The notes beneath the pieces are model-generated. The model was not told the DNA's origin. It saw only the letters and a list, made by a program, of their open reading frames with translations, and made no database searches. Of a stretch of DNA of 64,000 bases, positions 44,399 through 56,510 are shown one piece after another. Source of the stretch: Rhinopomastus cyanomelas (taxonomy: Eukaryota; Chordata; Aves; Bucerotiformes; Rhinopomastidae); assembly GCA_013400115.1 (NCBI GenBank), contig VXBP01009438.1, forward strand, positions 434,001-498,000, in the 5' to 3' direction. Numbering within the stretch: the first letter of the stretch is position 1; every line of letters begins with the position of its first letter. Both the position numbers and the translations under genes were made by a program.

Positions 44399-47300
44399 CA
44401 TCGTTAGTGGCTTCTGCTTGTCCTGTTTTCTGTACTGGTGCTTTTAGGGTGCTTTCTCCTAGTAAAGCCTTTGTCTTTGTGTTTTTTCCATGTGGTCCTA
44501 ACTTAACATCTTACCAAAGATCTCCCTTGGCCTTAGTGTAGTCACAGCAGACAGCAGTACTTCAGCCTATCTGCAAAGCAGCAAATACCACACAGAACGC
44601 AAATGGTCCAAGAGCTTCTTATTTGACCTTTGATGATCTTCTGCTTTCACACAGGGTTCTTAATTTCCTTGCTCACTGCACTTCTTTATTCATTTTTTCT
44701 TGTTGAAAATGTGGAGTTTTTAAAGTTCCAAAGGTCTAAGCTGCTCTGAGTGACTGGCAATTATTAATATTTTTCTTAATGTACTACCCCTGCACCCTTG
44801 ATGTATTAAAAAACCTTATGTCCTTTTGAAAAGCTTTGCTGCTATGTAATGCTGATACCCATCAGGCTGGTGTAAATAGGGTAAAATTTAAAGCAGAGGC
44901 TAATCTGAGATTACAGTAAAAGCAGAATTTGATGCTGATATTGAAGAGACCATTTGGATACAAGCTGAGGCGACTTAGCTGTATCAGGCACTCTTAATAC
45001 GCCTACAAGCTCAACAGATTGGCACTGACACAGATCAGAAGGCAGAAGAGGGTGGCAGCTTCCAGGAGCTGTTTTAATTACTCAGGGATTACACAGCTGT
45101 GCTAAAACCACGGGCAGAGCACGTCCACAGACCAAGTTGCTTTGTGCACTATTGCTTGTTCAGAAGTCAGAAGCTTGATGGATTTCCTTGGCTTTAGAAT
45201 GGAAAAAGTGCTGTTTGAAGGAGAAGTCACTGCAGCAAAGCCAAGCCTGATTAACTGAGAAAGGACCATCTGACATTTATTCTGGTATCAATGAGTTCGT
45301 GATGCCTGGAGAGCTGACTTTTGAAAGTGCAAGTTCCTCTTGCTGTGTCCTGTTGTCTTTCCTCTCTCTCTGTCTCTCAGTGCTTTCACAGCCAGCATCA
45401 GTTTCATCAGGCACCGTACTAGACCCTAGCCAAGTCTCTCAAGTTGTTTAGGTGGTTCCTGTGCTCTGGGTAGTGCACAGCACTACCTTGACTCCCCAAG
45501 AACTATCAGACTGTGGTTTTTTTTGGAGCAGACAATGTCCAGGGACTGTCCCAGTGCTGGCTGGGGTTTGGATCATTGGCATTTTGTGGGAGTCATCCCA
45601 TGCTACCTTTCCAGTGCAATGGCAGGACCATTCTGAGCCAGGAGGAGCTGGAAGCAGATTGGCAAGTGAATCAAATACAGCTACAAGAGAAGGGCAAGGC
45701 TGCTTGCTGGGACAGCCTGTGGTGAGTGAGGGGTAACACATCCACTGGGGTCAGTGAAGTATTGTCACTTGTATCAGTGGAAGACTTGGCCTGGAGGATG
45801 CACGGTGATGTGTCATGAAGAAGTAAGACAGAGCAGCTCACACTAGCTCCACATGGCTGTGTTTGGGCAGCCCCCTGTACCACACGTTTTTCATATTGCT
45901 TGTATGGCCTTCTGTTGAGAATCAAAGAGGTTTCCAAGGGCAAAAATCTCTTCTGAAAATGAGAGTAGACAGAGACTGCGACTCAAGATGTGAGCTTGGA
46001 GAAATTCTTAAAATAATAATCAAATCCTGCATTGAAGTATAAGCATTTGCAAGGCTAGCTGGGCAGAGGAATGGCTGAACTGGTTAGGGTATTTCTTTAT
46101 TGAGCAGAGTAAGTCCCAGTTGTATTTGCAGATCAAGGCCGTAGATCAAAGCATGTGAGTAGCTTCAAGGGTGCCAATACATCAAGGGTTTGCTTAAAAT
46201 GCATCCTAACATCCTGTCTCTCCATAGCAAGGGTTAAGATGATTGACAACTACTGTTTCACCTAGGTATTGAACCCCAGTCAGACCAGGAATTAAACCAC
46301 AAGGTTTATCCTTCTGGAGATCTTTTAAGTTTGGATGATAGTTTTTCATTTGCAAACAGTTTTATTTTTTACAAGAACTGACTAAAATCTTCATAGTTCC
46401 AGAAACTCTCACTATCACTACTCTTCACTGTTACTTCCTCTAACAGACTTGCTTCAGATGCTTTCCAGCATCTCATGCTGATACCAGGGAGTGTCGTACG
46501 CTCACCTCTCCATATGGGATCACTGTTTGCGGTTAGTGTTGTGTCTTTAATGTCCCAGCCTTTGTGACAGGCATCGTGCAGCAGAATGGCAGCGTTGGCT
46601 CTTTTGTGACAGCAGAATAAACTGAGATAAGTGGAGTGGGTCCCGCTTGCACCCTGGAGGTCCTCTCAAGGACTCCCGTATGTTCCGAAGCTCTTGAATG
46701 GATGATGCTGGCAGCAAGTTGAATTAACCCCACACTTGCCTTGGTTTATTTCTGTGCACTGTCATGACCCTGTTGTGGGACTTAGGAAAGGAAGGAAGAA
46801 AATGCTCCTGTCTTCCCTATTTAATCTGCAGCCACATGTAGGTCAACATCCAGAATAAATTACTTTGACCTTGGCTAGGACCTTTCTTTATGTTGTTCTG
46901 CCTTACCCTCCAAAGAGAGAATGTCCCCATTATATTCTTTCTTGTTGTGAAGTACTTTGAGATTCATCAAAAAACAATGTATGAAAACACTACGTCGTGT
47001 GGTACTGTCAGCTTGTCTGAGGACATCACGTTTATCACTGTGGTAAATCTCATCTGGCAGCATGAAATGAGTTTCACTACCATCCTGAGGAGGGGGATTT
47101 CCAAGAAGACAAGTACAGTTCAAACTTAAAATAAACTGTGGATGTTATGGGAAATCTATGAAAAGCAAGAACATTCCCTGACTGGTTTCGGTGCTGTGAT
47201 CTTTTAGGATACGAAGATTGATCTCTTTTCTGAGACTGGAAAATAATAGCTAGAAATTATTCCCAGTGGAGAGGAATGAAATGTCAAGAGCTATCAACAG

Positions 47301-47727
47301 TTATCTCAGATAAATGATGGAAGACCTGTGGCCAGATACGGGCTTGTAATGATGGGCAGCCAAGGCAAACAGACAGAGTTACATGAATTCAGCCATGTGC
47401 TGCTGAGATGACTGCAGTCCTGCTGGAGACCTAAGCGACATGAGGGACACTGCTGGCATGAACTGGTGTGCAATATTTTGTTTTGCTATTCTAACACAAG
47501 AACCACCAAAGGTTCCACTTGAAAACTGCCTTGTTTCAGAAGTCTGTGTGTTGCCTTTGACAGCATCATTTGGTTGTGCATGAGTACAGCCTCTAGTAAG
47601 AGAGCCCTAGTAAGCTTTTGTTCTTAAGAAAGAACAAAATAAGGCTGAAAACACTCTGCATTTGTGGAACAGAATTAGAGGACTCTTTCTTAAAACAAGG
47701 AGACTTAGTATTAATTAACAGGAAACT
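44399..47727. other. Unrecognised DNA
   Basis: No gene or transposon supported. A vague A-box-like string near 46072 was considered and rejected. Confidence 0.5.
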
Positions 47728-48098
47728 GTAGACAGAGGACTGAGGGGAGACCTTACTGCTTTCTAGAACTACCAGAAAGCAGGTTGCAGAGAATTGTGTG
47801 TTGGTCCCTTCTTATAAGTAACAAGTAATAGGACAAGAGGAAAAGGCCTCACACTGTGCCAGAGGAGCTATAGGTTAGACATTAGGAAAAACTTCTTTAT
47901 TGACAGGGTCATCCAGCATTGAAACAGGCTGCCCAGGGATGTGGTTGAATTGTCATCCTCCGGTGTGTGTACAAGTTGTGTAGACGTGGTGCTTAAGGAC
48001 ATGTATTAGCAGTGTTCTTTTCACAGCTAGGCTAATAGTTGGACTTGGTGGTCTTGAAGGTCTTTTCCAACCTAAAACCCATGTTGATTCTATGATTT
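47728..48098 (+). mobile_element. CR1 LINE, 5'-truncated, diverged
   Basis: Plus-strand C-terminal ORF2 and 3' UTR: 'aggactgaggggagacc', 'gttagacattaggaaaaac', 'gaaacaggctgcccaggg', 'gttggacttggtggtcttg', 'ggtcttttccaacctaaa', ending ATTCTATGATTTTG. The 3' UTR type ('ttccaacctaaa') differs from both main families in the window and points to another older subfamily. No long frame remains. Confidence 0.92.
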
Positions 48099-51000
48099 TG
48101 ATAACAGAAAGTTGGCTTGGGATTTCATGGTAAAGCTGAATACCTTTCACTACACGAGTTGTTTTTTACAGGAGAGGCTAATAGGTCCTATTGGTGTTAA
48201 AAGCCTGTTATCCTAACAACAGAACAAAGATACCGTGGGGACAACCCTTGAAAATAACTGTCTTCTGATACTACGAGAGGTTAATACTAAGCCTATTAAA
48301 TGAATCCCACAAGTTATGTGCAAGGGCACATACATACATGCAATCATGCTTGTGTCTTTCATAAGATGTGATCACTGCTAAAGCAAAGAATTAGCATGAG
48401 GATTTGCATTGTTGGAGGGTAACACCATAAGCCAAAACTTTATCTCCTCTGGGAGCAGAGTTCCAGTAATTGTTTCTTAAGGGTTAATAATTAACACTTC
48501 AGATACCAGAATGAAAGAGCCTGACTCAGCTGCAAAGTATATGCCTCAGCAGAATGACACTTACAGAAATGTCACAGAGTTTTGTGAGCAAACCTACTCC
48601 CACAACAGATTGCAAATTGCCAGCATCTCACTTTCATCGTTCAGGGGCGAGCAGGATGACAGAACCACTTTTACAACCTTCTCCATTCATTACTTCTTCA
48701 CAGCATACAGTGAACACTTTCCAATTACTTCCTCTCCTGATAGCAGGCAGCCTGCTGCTGGGTGGATGGAGATGAAGCATAGCAGCTCCCATGCTGCACA
48801 GGACAGGTTGCATGATGGTTGAACAAACTTCTGGTCAGCACAGGGCAGAATTATTCAACCTTCTCAATTGTCTTCCTAACATAAGTGAGTCCCCAGAGCA
48901 GAAAACCTGAATGAGAGCCCAGGGCAGCTTTTCACATAGCCATGCTTTATATTCTGCCATGTGTTTCCTGGCAAAGTGCCCTGCAGCTTGGTGAGGGCTG
49001 CTGGAAAGCCTTCCTTGCTTTGCTTATCGGGCTTCGTCTACCAGGGGGGTTGTCTGTCTGCAGGGAGTCTCATTTCTGTGCTGCAAAGAGCCAGAGTTTT
49101 CACTGAGGTTGATCTGTTTGGGTTTCCTTTGCTGGTGATGGGGAGCTGCGTAGCAGGGTACTGTGCCTGCTCCAACACTCCCATCATGGCTTGCCTTGGC
49201 TCTCAGGTGTCTGCCAAACCAGCAGGAGCTCAGGTCCTGCATGGACCTGCAAGCAAAAAGGGAAGGGCCTCTCATTCCTGGGCAGTCAGAGATGGACAAA
49301 AGCAGTCACTGATACTGGAGCATCTCCAGATCCAGCGCTAGTCCAAGGCTCTGAGCATTGGCAACCAGAGACTCTCAGAAATACTGCAGTTGGAAAGTCC
49401 TAGATCAGCTGATAGAGTTGTGCTAAACACCACCTTTCAGGATCTCATCTGTCTGAATCAGAGTGTAGTGCTCACTGGTGGGAAATTAGTATCTCACTGA
49501 TGTTCTGGACTTCAACAGTTAAACACAGAATGAAATTTTCAGAAGCATCTATTGTAAATTTCCATCAGAAAATTAAGTGCATGTTCAAGGCATTGAGATC
49601 AACTTGGTGCACACACACTGTCAAAATTCAGTCTCCGAATTTTGAAGGCTGCATCCAGAGTGCCTAATGAGAGCAGCCTGTGCTCAGAGCTAACAACTGC
49701 TCTCTGCTTGGAAAGGGTTTTGGTGAGCAATGTGATATTTGCACAGGCTGCAACCATGCTAGGGCTCTTCTAATAGATTGAGAGAACAATCTATTGATTT
49801 CCAGTCTTTGTGTTGCTTGATTTATTGGTATAGAAGCTGTCTGTGTGCATTTAGAGCCTGAATTCATCCTCATGACCTGGATTATGGCAGCCTTTCTTAA
49901 AGCAGGGTCCCAGTTATAAGTACTGGAATCAGAAACTGGTGCTGGGATAGTGTAGACACCTCTCATGGATAAATCACAAAAGGGAAATCTGTCTTGTGCT
50001 AAAGGTACACATTTCCTGCCAGGCACCTGTCTAGCTGCAAAACATCCTAGGATGAGAAACTGGAGTTGCCCGATAAACCTGTTGTAGTTCAGAAGCCTCA
50101 GATATCTTTCTTTCTTACAGATATTTATGTCAAGTGCAGCCACTGCTGAGCAGCAAAAGCAGAATTGCTGAGTTCACCAAACAAATGCTCCTTTTCAAAA
50201 CGACCCCAGAGTACTGTAAACTCTTGAGCACACCAGTGTGCTCTGTCTTGTTCTTAACTCAGGAATAGGCTGTTCTGAGGGTGGGGCTCTGGTCCCTATC
50301 CTCAGTGGCACCACCAGAGCAGGGAGAACATGTTCAGTAAAGCAAGCTACATAGTTCTACAGACATGAATGTGTCTATGTGAAAAATCGACAGCTAACAC
50401 TTGCATTTGTCAGCCAGCTCTACTATTCAAGGACTTGGTTCTTTAAGAACCCCAAATTCATTAGTAACCCATCTAAAGAGGATTTGAAGGCTCTTTTACT
50501 GAAGTGACTCAAGGCTATCATGTTGTTAGCATTATTATCACAACTTTGGATAGCAAGGCCTCCAAGCGAAGCAATGGAACAGTGATCACATTTCTAGGAA
50601 AATTTGTTCCTACAAACTCCTACTGATTTAAAGCCGTGTGCGATGGTCAGGGGTGCAGACTGGCCGAGTTAAATTGCTGCACCTGAGGGCACGCAAACTT
50701 CCATCAGGAATGTTCGTATTTTATTTATAATCTCTCTTGACTTCTATATGTTCTAACCTCCATCTTTCACTGCAGGTTAGCTGCCATAGCACAAGGATCT
50801 GTGGTAAGGCCGAGTTCAGAGGACAGAAGCAAGCCCAGAGTGCTGCAGAATGCGGCAGTTTCTTCAGCAGGCAAATCTACCAGCACAGACGTGTCATTTA
50901 ATAGCATGGGTTGTTTTGCTGCAGCCTGTGCATTTCTGATGAGCCAGAGAGCTAAATTGTCACTAAATTTGGTCATAAAAGGTCATTTGACATTTTTACA

Positions 51001-53406
51001 AATGCTCTCTGTTAATGCAGCTTTCTGCTCAAGGTCCAGCCCATGAATTCTATTCTGCTTCCCCCAGCACTTCCAGTTGCAGGTGTAGAGATTATTCAGT
51101 CACCGCTCTCACTTGCTGTGTAGGGTTGTCAGTCCTATTAAATCACCACTTAATGTTTCTAAATGCACATTCAGGCCAACCACAGCTGCATAATCTCTGC
51201 ACACAGTCTTCACCACTCATCTTCACTAATGCCCAGGGCTTTTACAAGATGAATTTTCCCTTTTCTAGCAATTGCTGAAAATGGGTTGAGCACCTGTGGT
51301 TTGGTCATCTGGATGACACCCTAAAATTCATTTTCCCATGCGACCTTTTGGACTGGAGCACAGCTTGCTGGAATGAAGAATTAATGCGTGGCTGAGCCTC
51401 CAACAAATTTCCTGTGACACTAAAGTGTATTATTGAGCTGGTTTTCTTGACCTCTTCTCAAAGGTAAGTTTCAGAAAAGCATGACACTGTGACAGTGTAA
51501 TTTTCCTTTTGCCGCATTGAGACTCTAACTGAATTGGGTTGTTTTTATTTTTTGCTCTTGTTTTCCCTGATATTTAACTCTTGGACTCCTTGAGGAAACA
51601 GAGCTAGGAATAAAAGTTGGAGTTTACAAAGACAGCAGCTCAGAGGCAAAGCCTGAGAACATGGCTGAACTTATAACTCAGTATTGCACCCTGAGGCTTA
51701 CAGATCTATTGGTTAGGGCCAGTCTGCGCTGTGAGGCCAAAGCATAACTGTGCTGCCATCACCCCTTTTTCAGTCAATTGTAAAAACGCCCCATTAGCAG
51801 CACTAACTTTAAGCCAATTTTCCTTTCTTTTTGAAAACCCAGCCCTTATGGTCTTATTTATCCCTTTCTGATAGGTAGAGTGGGAGAGAGATGAAGAAAA
51901 ATATATTCCAGAATAGTGTACAGTAGGTGTCCCACGATGAATCATCCTTCCTGCCTGTGTACCTCTCCTGAAGTGAGTCATTAGAAGAAGAACACAAGCC
52001 ATCTTAAGGGCTAGGCTTTTCTTAGTAAGACAATCATTCACTGTATTCTCATGTATGAGAAAATCCATTCTAGTTAGGCTGTTATTGTGCCAACATGAAA
52101 TAATTGCTGAGATATTTTAAGTATTTGTCTAGTGCAAATATAAAGAGGATCTGTAATGCTGGTGCTCTGAGAAAAAGGAGGCTTGTGGTTTAATAAAATA
52201 CCATCAGCTTATTCAGGAGTCCAAGCTTCAGTTGGCTGTGTTACCTGTTTGTTGAAACTAAAACTGTCCTGCCTTTTCCTTAGGTACAGAAAGAATAGTG
52301 GGAAGCAGCAGGGGGCCAGCTCTTTCTCCTGATCCTACAGAGGCTTCAAGCCAGAGATGGTTTCTGGACACACTGAGAAATTCCTAATATCATTTGCGCC
52401 CAAATATTTAGACAGAGGGTATCATTCCTGTCTGTGTGTCAGTGTCATGAGTACTTCTACAAAAGTTTCCCTTGCTACTCGGAAAAATCAAAATCCATAT
52501 CCAAGTCCTCTGAGAACCTGGCTGAGCCACCTCAGTTGGTAGACCAGTGAGGACTTGAGTACAGTGAGCCATCCAGACCGTTTTAGGTACAGGACTGATG
52601 GACTATTACATGGTCAACAGAGAGAAAATAATGTGATGCTTACACTTGGCTTCCATAGACAAAGGCCTTAATGTGGCCCGTGTTGTATGTTTGATCCCAT
52701 CTTCTTTCCTTCCTTCTTTTAGGCTCTCATGTAGAAGTCAACGATAACCCTGTTGTCCTTCATAACACAGTCATTGATTACCCATATTTGAGCAGGGGAA
52801 TGAGAATCAGCTGTAACTAAACAAACTATGGTGAAATAGCTGAGAAAAAAGCAAGAACTTGCTTTTGCAGAAGGCTAAATGGTGGCACCTTTAAAAGCCT
52901 CTGTCTTCCCTGTTTTCCTTCCTTGATCTGCTGCACTAATAAAAAGATGCATTCATATTCATCAAAAAACCATGGTATCATGAGCAGTGAATTCATTAAA
53001 GTGAAATTACATGCTCTTGAAGTTCAGGCAAGAAATGAGAATTCTTAGTGAGCTGAACCCTTTCAATCCATGAGCATTGGCCACAGCTGCTGGAGATCAA
53101 GGCTGCACAAATGAGCTAGTAAAGCTGGAGTTACAGTCATCTTCAGGTCTTAAACCTGTAATTCCAACAACCTCCTGTCTAACTTTGCTGTCCTGCAAAG
53201 TAAAGCTGAAACACCCAGTTGCACTTGTAGCACTAGGAGTGGTGGTATTCTCAAGTGGGAAGGTTTCGGTATTGTCTTTGTTGAGCTTTTGGTGATGAAG
53301 GTATTTGATGCATCCTAAAATTATTCCAGTTCTTTGCACTTCTTTATGAGAATCTAAGTGAAGATTAAAGAAAGCGGTGTGACATTTATTTTTTGTCAGG
53401 TTGTTG
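48099..53406. other. Unrecognised DNA
   Basis: No gene or transposon supported over about 5.3 kb. Open frames (for example 49664-50143 minus, 159 codons) carry no recognisable motif. This is the longest repeat-free stretch apart from the region 3' of the minisatellite. Confidence 0.45.
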
Positions 53407-53712
53407 TAGTAGCATTGCACACGTAGTAGCATTGCATGTGTAGCAGTATTGCATGCGTACTAGCACTGCGTGTGTAGTAGCACTGCGTGTGTAGTAGCAT
53501 TGCATGTGTAGTAGCACTGCGTGCGTAGTAGCACTGCGTGTGTAGTACCATTGAGTGCTTAGTACCACTGCGTGTGCAGTAGCATTGCATGCGTAGTAGT
53601 ATTGTGTGTGTAGTAGCACTACGTGTGTAGTAGTATTGCGTGTGTAGTAGTATTGCTCGTGTAGTAGTAGCGTGTATGTAGTAGTAGTGTGTGTGTAGTA
53701 GCATTGCGTGCT
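53407..53712 (+). repeat. Minisatellite, 18 units of exactly 17 bp
   Basis: The unit is close to TAGTAGCATTGCGTGTG. I count 18 consecutive units in 306 bp, all of exactly 17 bp; they vary only by substitutions (for example TAGTAGCACTGCGTGTG, TAGTACCATTGAGTGCT, TAGTAGTATTGTGTGTG). The 3'-most units are the most altered. Because the reverse strand of the unit has no stop in the frames used, two minus-strand frames stay open across it (53619-53386 and 53704-53396) with a 17-residue peptide period; these are by-products of the repeat, not genes. Many units contain a CpG (TGCGTG). Confidence 0.95.
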
Positions 53713-56029
53713 ACTGCAGCAGACAGTGAGGGAATATTAAACTGGTTTGCCATGTTTTCCCCAAACGTGTAGAAATTCCAGACATGTTGTCAGGTTTTGA
53801 CACCAGTAGTAGGCACCAAAAGCTGTGGACTTTACACCTGCTGTAACAGAGCTGTAACAGGGACTAGCTGACAGTTAGGGACTTCACACGTGGAGCTGCA
53901 GGTACGGGTCAAGGCTGTCCTCCCTGTGATTGGTCTCCACCTGTTTCATTCCTGTTCACATAAATGAGACACATCCTAACTCTCCAGGACTCTTCTACTC
54001 CACTTCCCTCTTTGGCTTGGCCTCTTGTTTCTTTTCCTACAGAGAGAGTACTGCATACTCCTGGTTGCCATCTTTTCCCCAGGGCAGCAGTGTTCAGCTT
54101 CACCTGTTCTTGCAAGGAGCTGTCAGCTGATCCTGTCCAAGACTGCAGTTTGCATTTATACTGCAGCCCTGTTACACTTGCTTCACTTTCGCATCCTTAT
54201 GACCTCTGTCACAGCAGAGTGGTACCAAATAGCCTCTTGGCTAGTAAGAACCATATTGTAGTGCTATATCCACATCTTTCAAGGTTTTTTTCTCTCTCAG
54301 AATTCTTCCAAAGAATTTAGAAAACCCTCTCACTGATAGGACTGTGCATCTACAGCTCAGGTCCTATTCAAGCATAAGTGGACAGATTAATCAAGGTATT
54401 CCGTTGACATTGCTTCAAAGACATTTCAACTTGAAGTAAAGACTTTAATGGAATATACATTGATGTGTCTTGAAAACTTTTATGGCTTTTCTCTTGTCCT
54501 AAGTCCCTCACCTTTCCCTGAGCAGTGAAGAATGTTTCTATTTGCAGTTCTTAGAAAGAAAATCTTGTGATTTATTTTCATAGGCAAAACAATCTTATCT
54601 CTGATATGTCAATAATGTAAAAAATGCTGGGCAGTTCTCTGGGTTTATGAAATCGCAGCATCAGCAGTCCTGCCAGGAGGAGAGAATTTTTACAGTATGT
54701 GCTGTGGGGCTTGATTCTCTACCACTTACAGCCAGTTCTCTGACACATTTCTTCCACAATGATAAGTCACATTCTGAGACAGGTATCATCACACTGTTAG
54801 TGAAGATCAGCCTTAAATCACCAGCTGAAGGCTTAGTTTGTCTGGTTAGAGTAAGGTAAAATCAACAGGATCCTGTTTCTGCTGAGGTTATACGTAGAGG
54901 TAGGATGGTACATTGAAGACAGCTACTGATGTAAAAACACATCCTTTTTGAGGTACCAACATAGGAGCAGTGTAATTCTTTAGGAGAAGAACTATTGTCA
55001 CGTAAAGTTGAACCAGTCAGTGGGTACTTGGGTGACAAGAGATGACAACATCTAGACAGCAGATGAAATGGTTTTGTGGTAGGAAGAGGGAAATCATTGC
55101 TGGATTCATAGGGAGTTTGAGGTAGCTCTGCTTTTGAACTTTTTCTACTTACCCAGATGTTCCACAGGCTTCACTTTAGAAAAGAAAGATTGTGCAAATC
55201 CAGCCTTCAAACATCCTGGAGGTGAGCATGGTGTAAGTGCACAGAGAAGCACACCAAATGGGCTTGATGAAGCCCCTCTGTGTCTCAGACCTCTCATCAG
55301 TGGTCAGTCTTCTGTTCAGAAATGAATCACCTGACAGAAGAAAGTGTGAGAAGAAATTGTCACTATCCTATGTTTGATGCTTTATTTTACCTCACCACCA
55401 TGCCCCTTCTTAAAGACCCTGTCTGGCACATAAGGGACAAAGTGGCACATCTCTTTTTTTACTTTTCCCACATAAATGAGACCTCATCTCTAATGCTAAT
55501 TTTCATTGTCAGGTTCCTTGCATGGTATTGCTAAAATCTTTTCATTTGGGCTTGTTTAGTCTGTTTTTAGCTTTGTCCTATAGGTTCAAATAGCAAAATG
55601 AGCAGAATATTTACCTTGGTAGCCCAGAACTGACTGAATGTTCTTTAGCATTTTGCTCCTAAATAGAGCTGAGCCAGCAATTAGCAGTAGCCGATTAATC
55701 CATTTAATTTAGTCCCTTTTTTTTCTATTTTCACATTCCATTTTTTCATGTGCTTGGATCTGATTCCAAATTGACTCAAACCACTGTTACAATGGGGCTG
55801 CTGCTGTAGCTGTTCAGATTTATCTCGTCTACACTGGATGTTCTGTCTTTCAGCAATATGTGAATTACCTAGAAAAGTTCACTGTCAATGAAAGCAAACA
55901 TTTGCACTTATCAGCTGGTTAGGATCTGCTCTTTCTGCAAATTAATTTGAACTTTGACTGTTCCTTATTTAAAGGTGGTGCATGTGCGTGGTCATCCAAA
56001 TTACACAGTGTTGTTTCTGCTTCTGACAA
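53713..56029. other. Unrecognised DNA
   Basis: No gene or transposon supported. A small tandem of 'gctgtaacag' occurs near 53841-53862. Confidence 0.5.
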
Positions 56030-56510
56030 AATCATAGAGTTATAGAATGGTTTAGGTTGCAAGGGACCTTAAAGATCATCTAATTTTAACCCTGTGCCAT
56101 GGGCAGGCACATCTTTCACTAGACTAGGTTGCTCAGAGTCCCGTCCATCCTGGCCTTGAATAATTCCAGGGAGGTGACATCCACAAGGTAACCTGTTCCA
56201 GTGCCTCAGCACCCTCACAGCAAGGAATTTCTTCCCAAGATCAAATCTAAATTTACCTTCTTCTACTTTGAAGCTGTTCCCTCTTGTTCTATCACTAGAT
56301 GCCCTCAGTAAAAGTCTCTCTCCATCTTTCCCATAGGCTCCCTTCATGTATTAGAAATCTGCTATAAGATTTCCACAGAGCCTTTTCTTCTCCAAATTGA
56401 GCCACCCAAAAACTCTCTCAGCCTGTCTTCACAGCAGAGGTGGTCCAGCCCTCTGATCATCCTTGTAGCCCTTCTCTGAACTCACTCCAACAGTCTTACA
56501 TCCCTCAAAT
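56030..56510 (-). mobile_element. CR1 LINE, 5'-truncated, diverged
   Basis: Minus-strand copy with reversed end 'atcatagagttatagaatgg', then 'gttgcaagggacc', 'ttaaagatcatctaatttta', 'accctgtgccatgggc' and 'tgttccagtgcctcagc'. Inward it covers ORF2 to about 'ctgaactcactccaacagtc'. The 92-codon frame (56347-56069) keeps RFDLGKKFLAVRVLRHWNRL. The 'gccatgggcaggcacatc' 3' UTR marks a subfamily different from the frequent one. Confidence 0.93.

Noticed and set aside
46070..46130. GGCTGAACTGGTTAGGGT, tRNA-like
   Set aside because: No pairing arms and no LINE-type tail; coincidence is likely.
52530..52565. CTCAGTTGGTAGACCAGTGA, similar to a tRNA D arm
   Set aside because: No acceptable T arm downstream and no CR1 tail; too short to call a second SINE copy.
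53386..53704. Two Tyr/Thr/His-rich minus-strand open frames (77 and 102 codons)
   Set aside because: They are translations of the 17-bp minisatellite; the 17-residue periodicity is the repeat itself.
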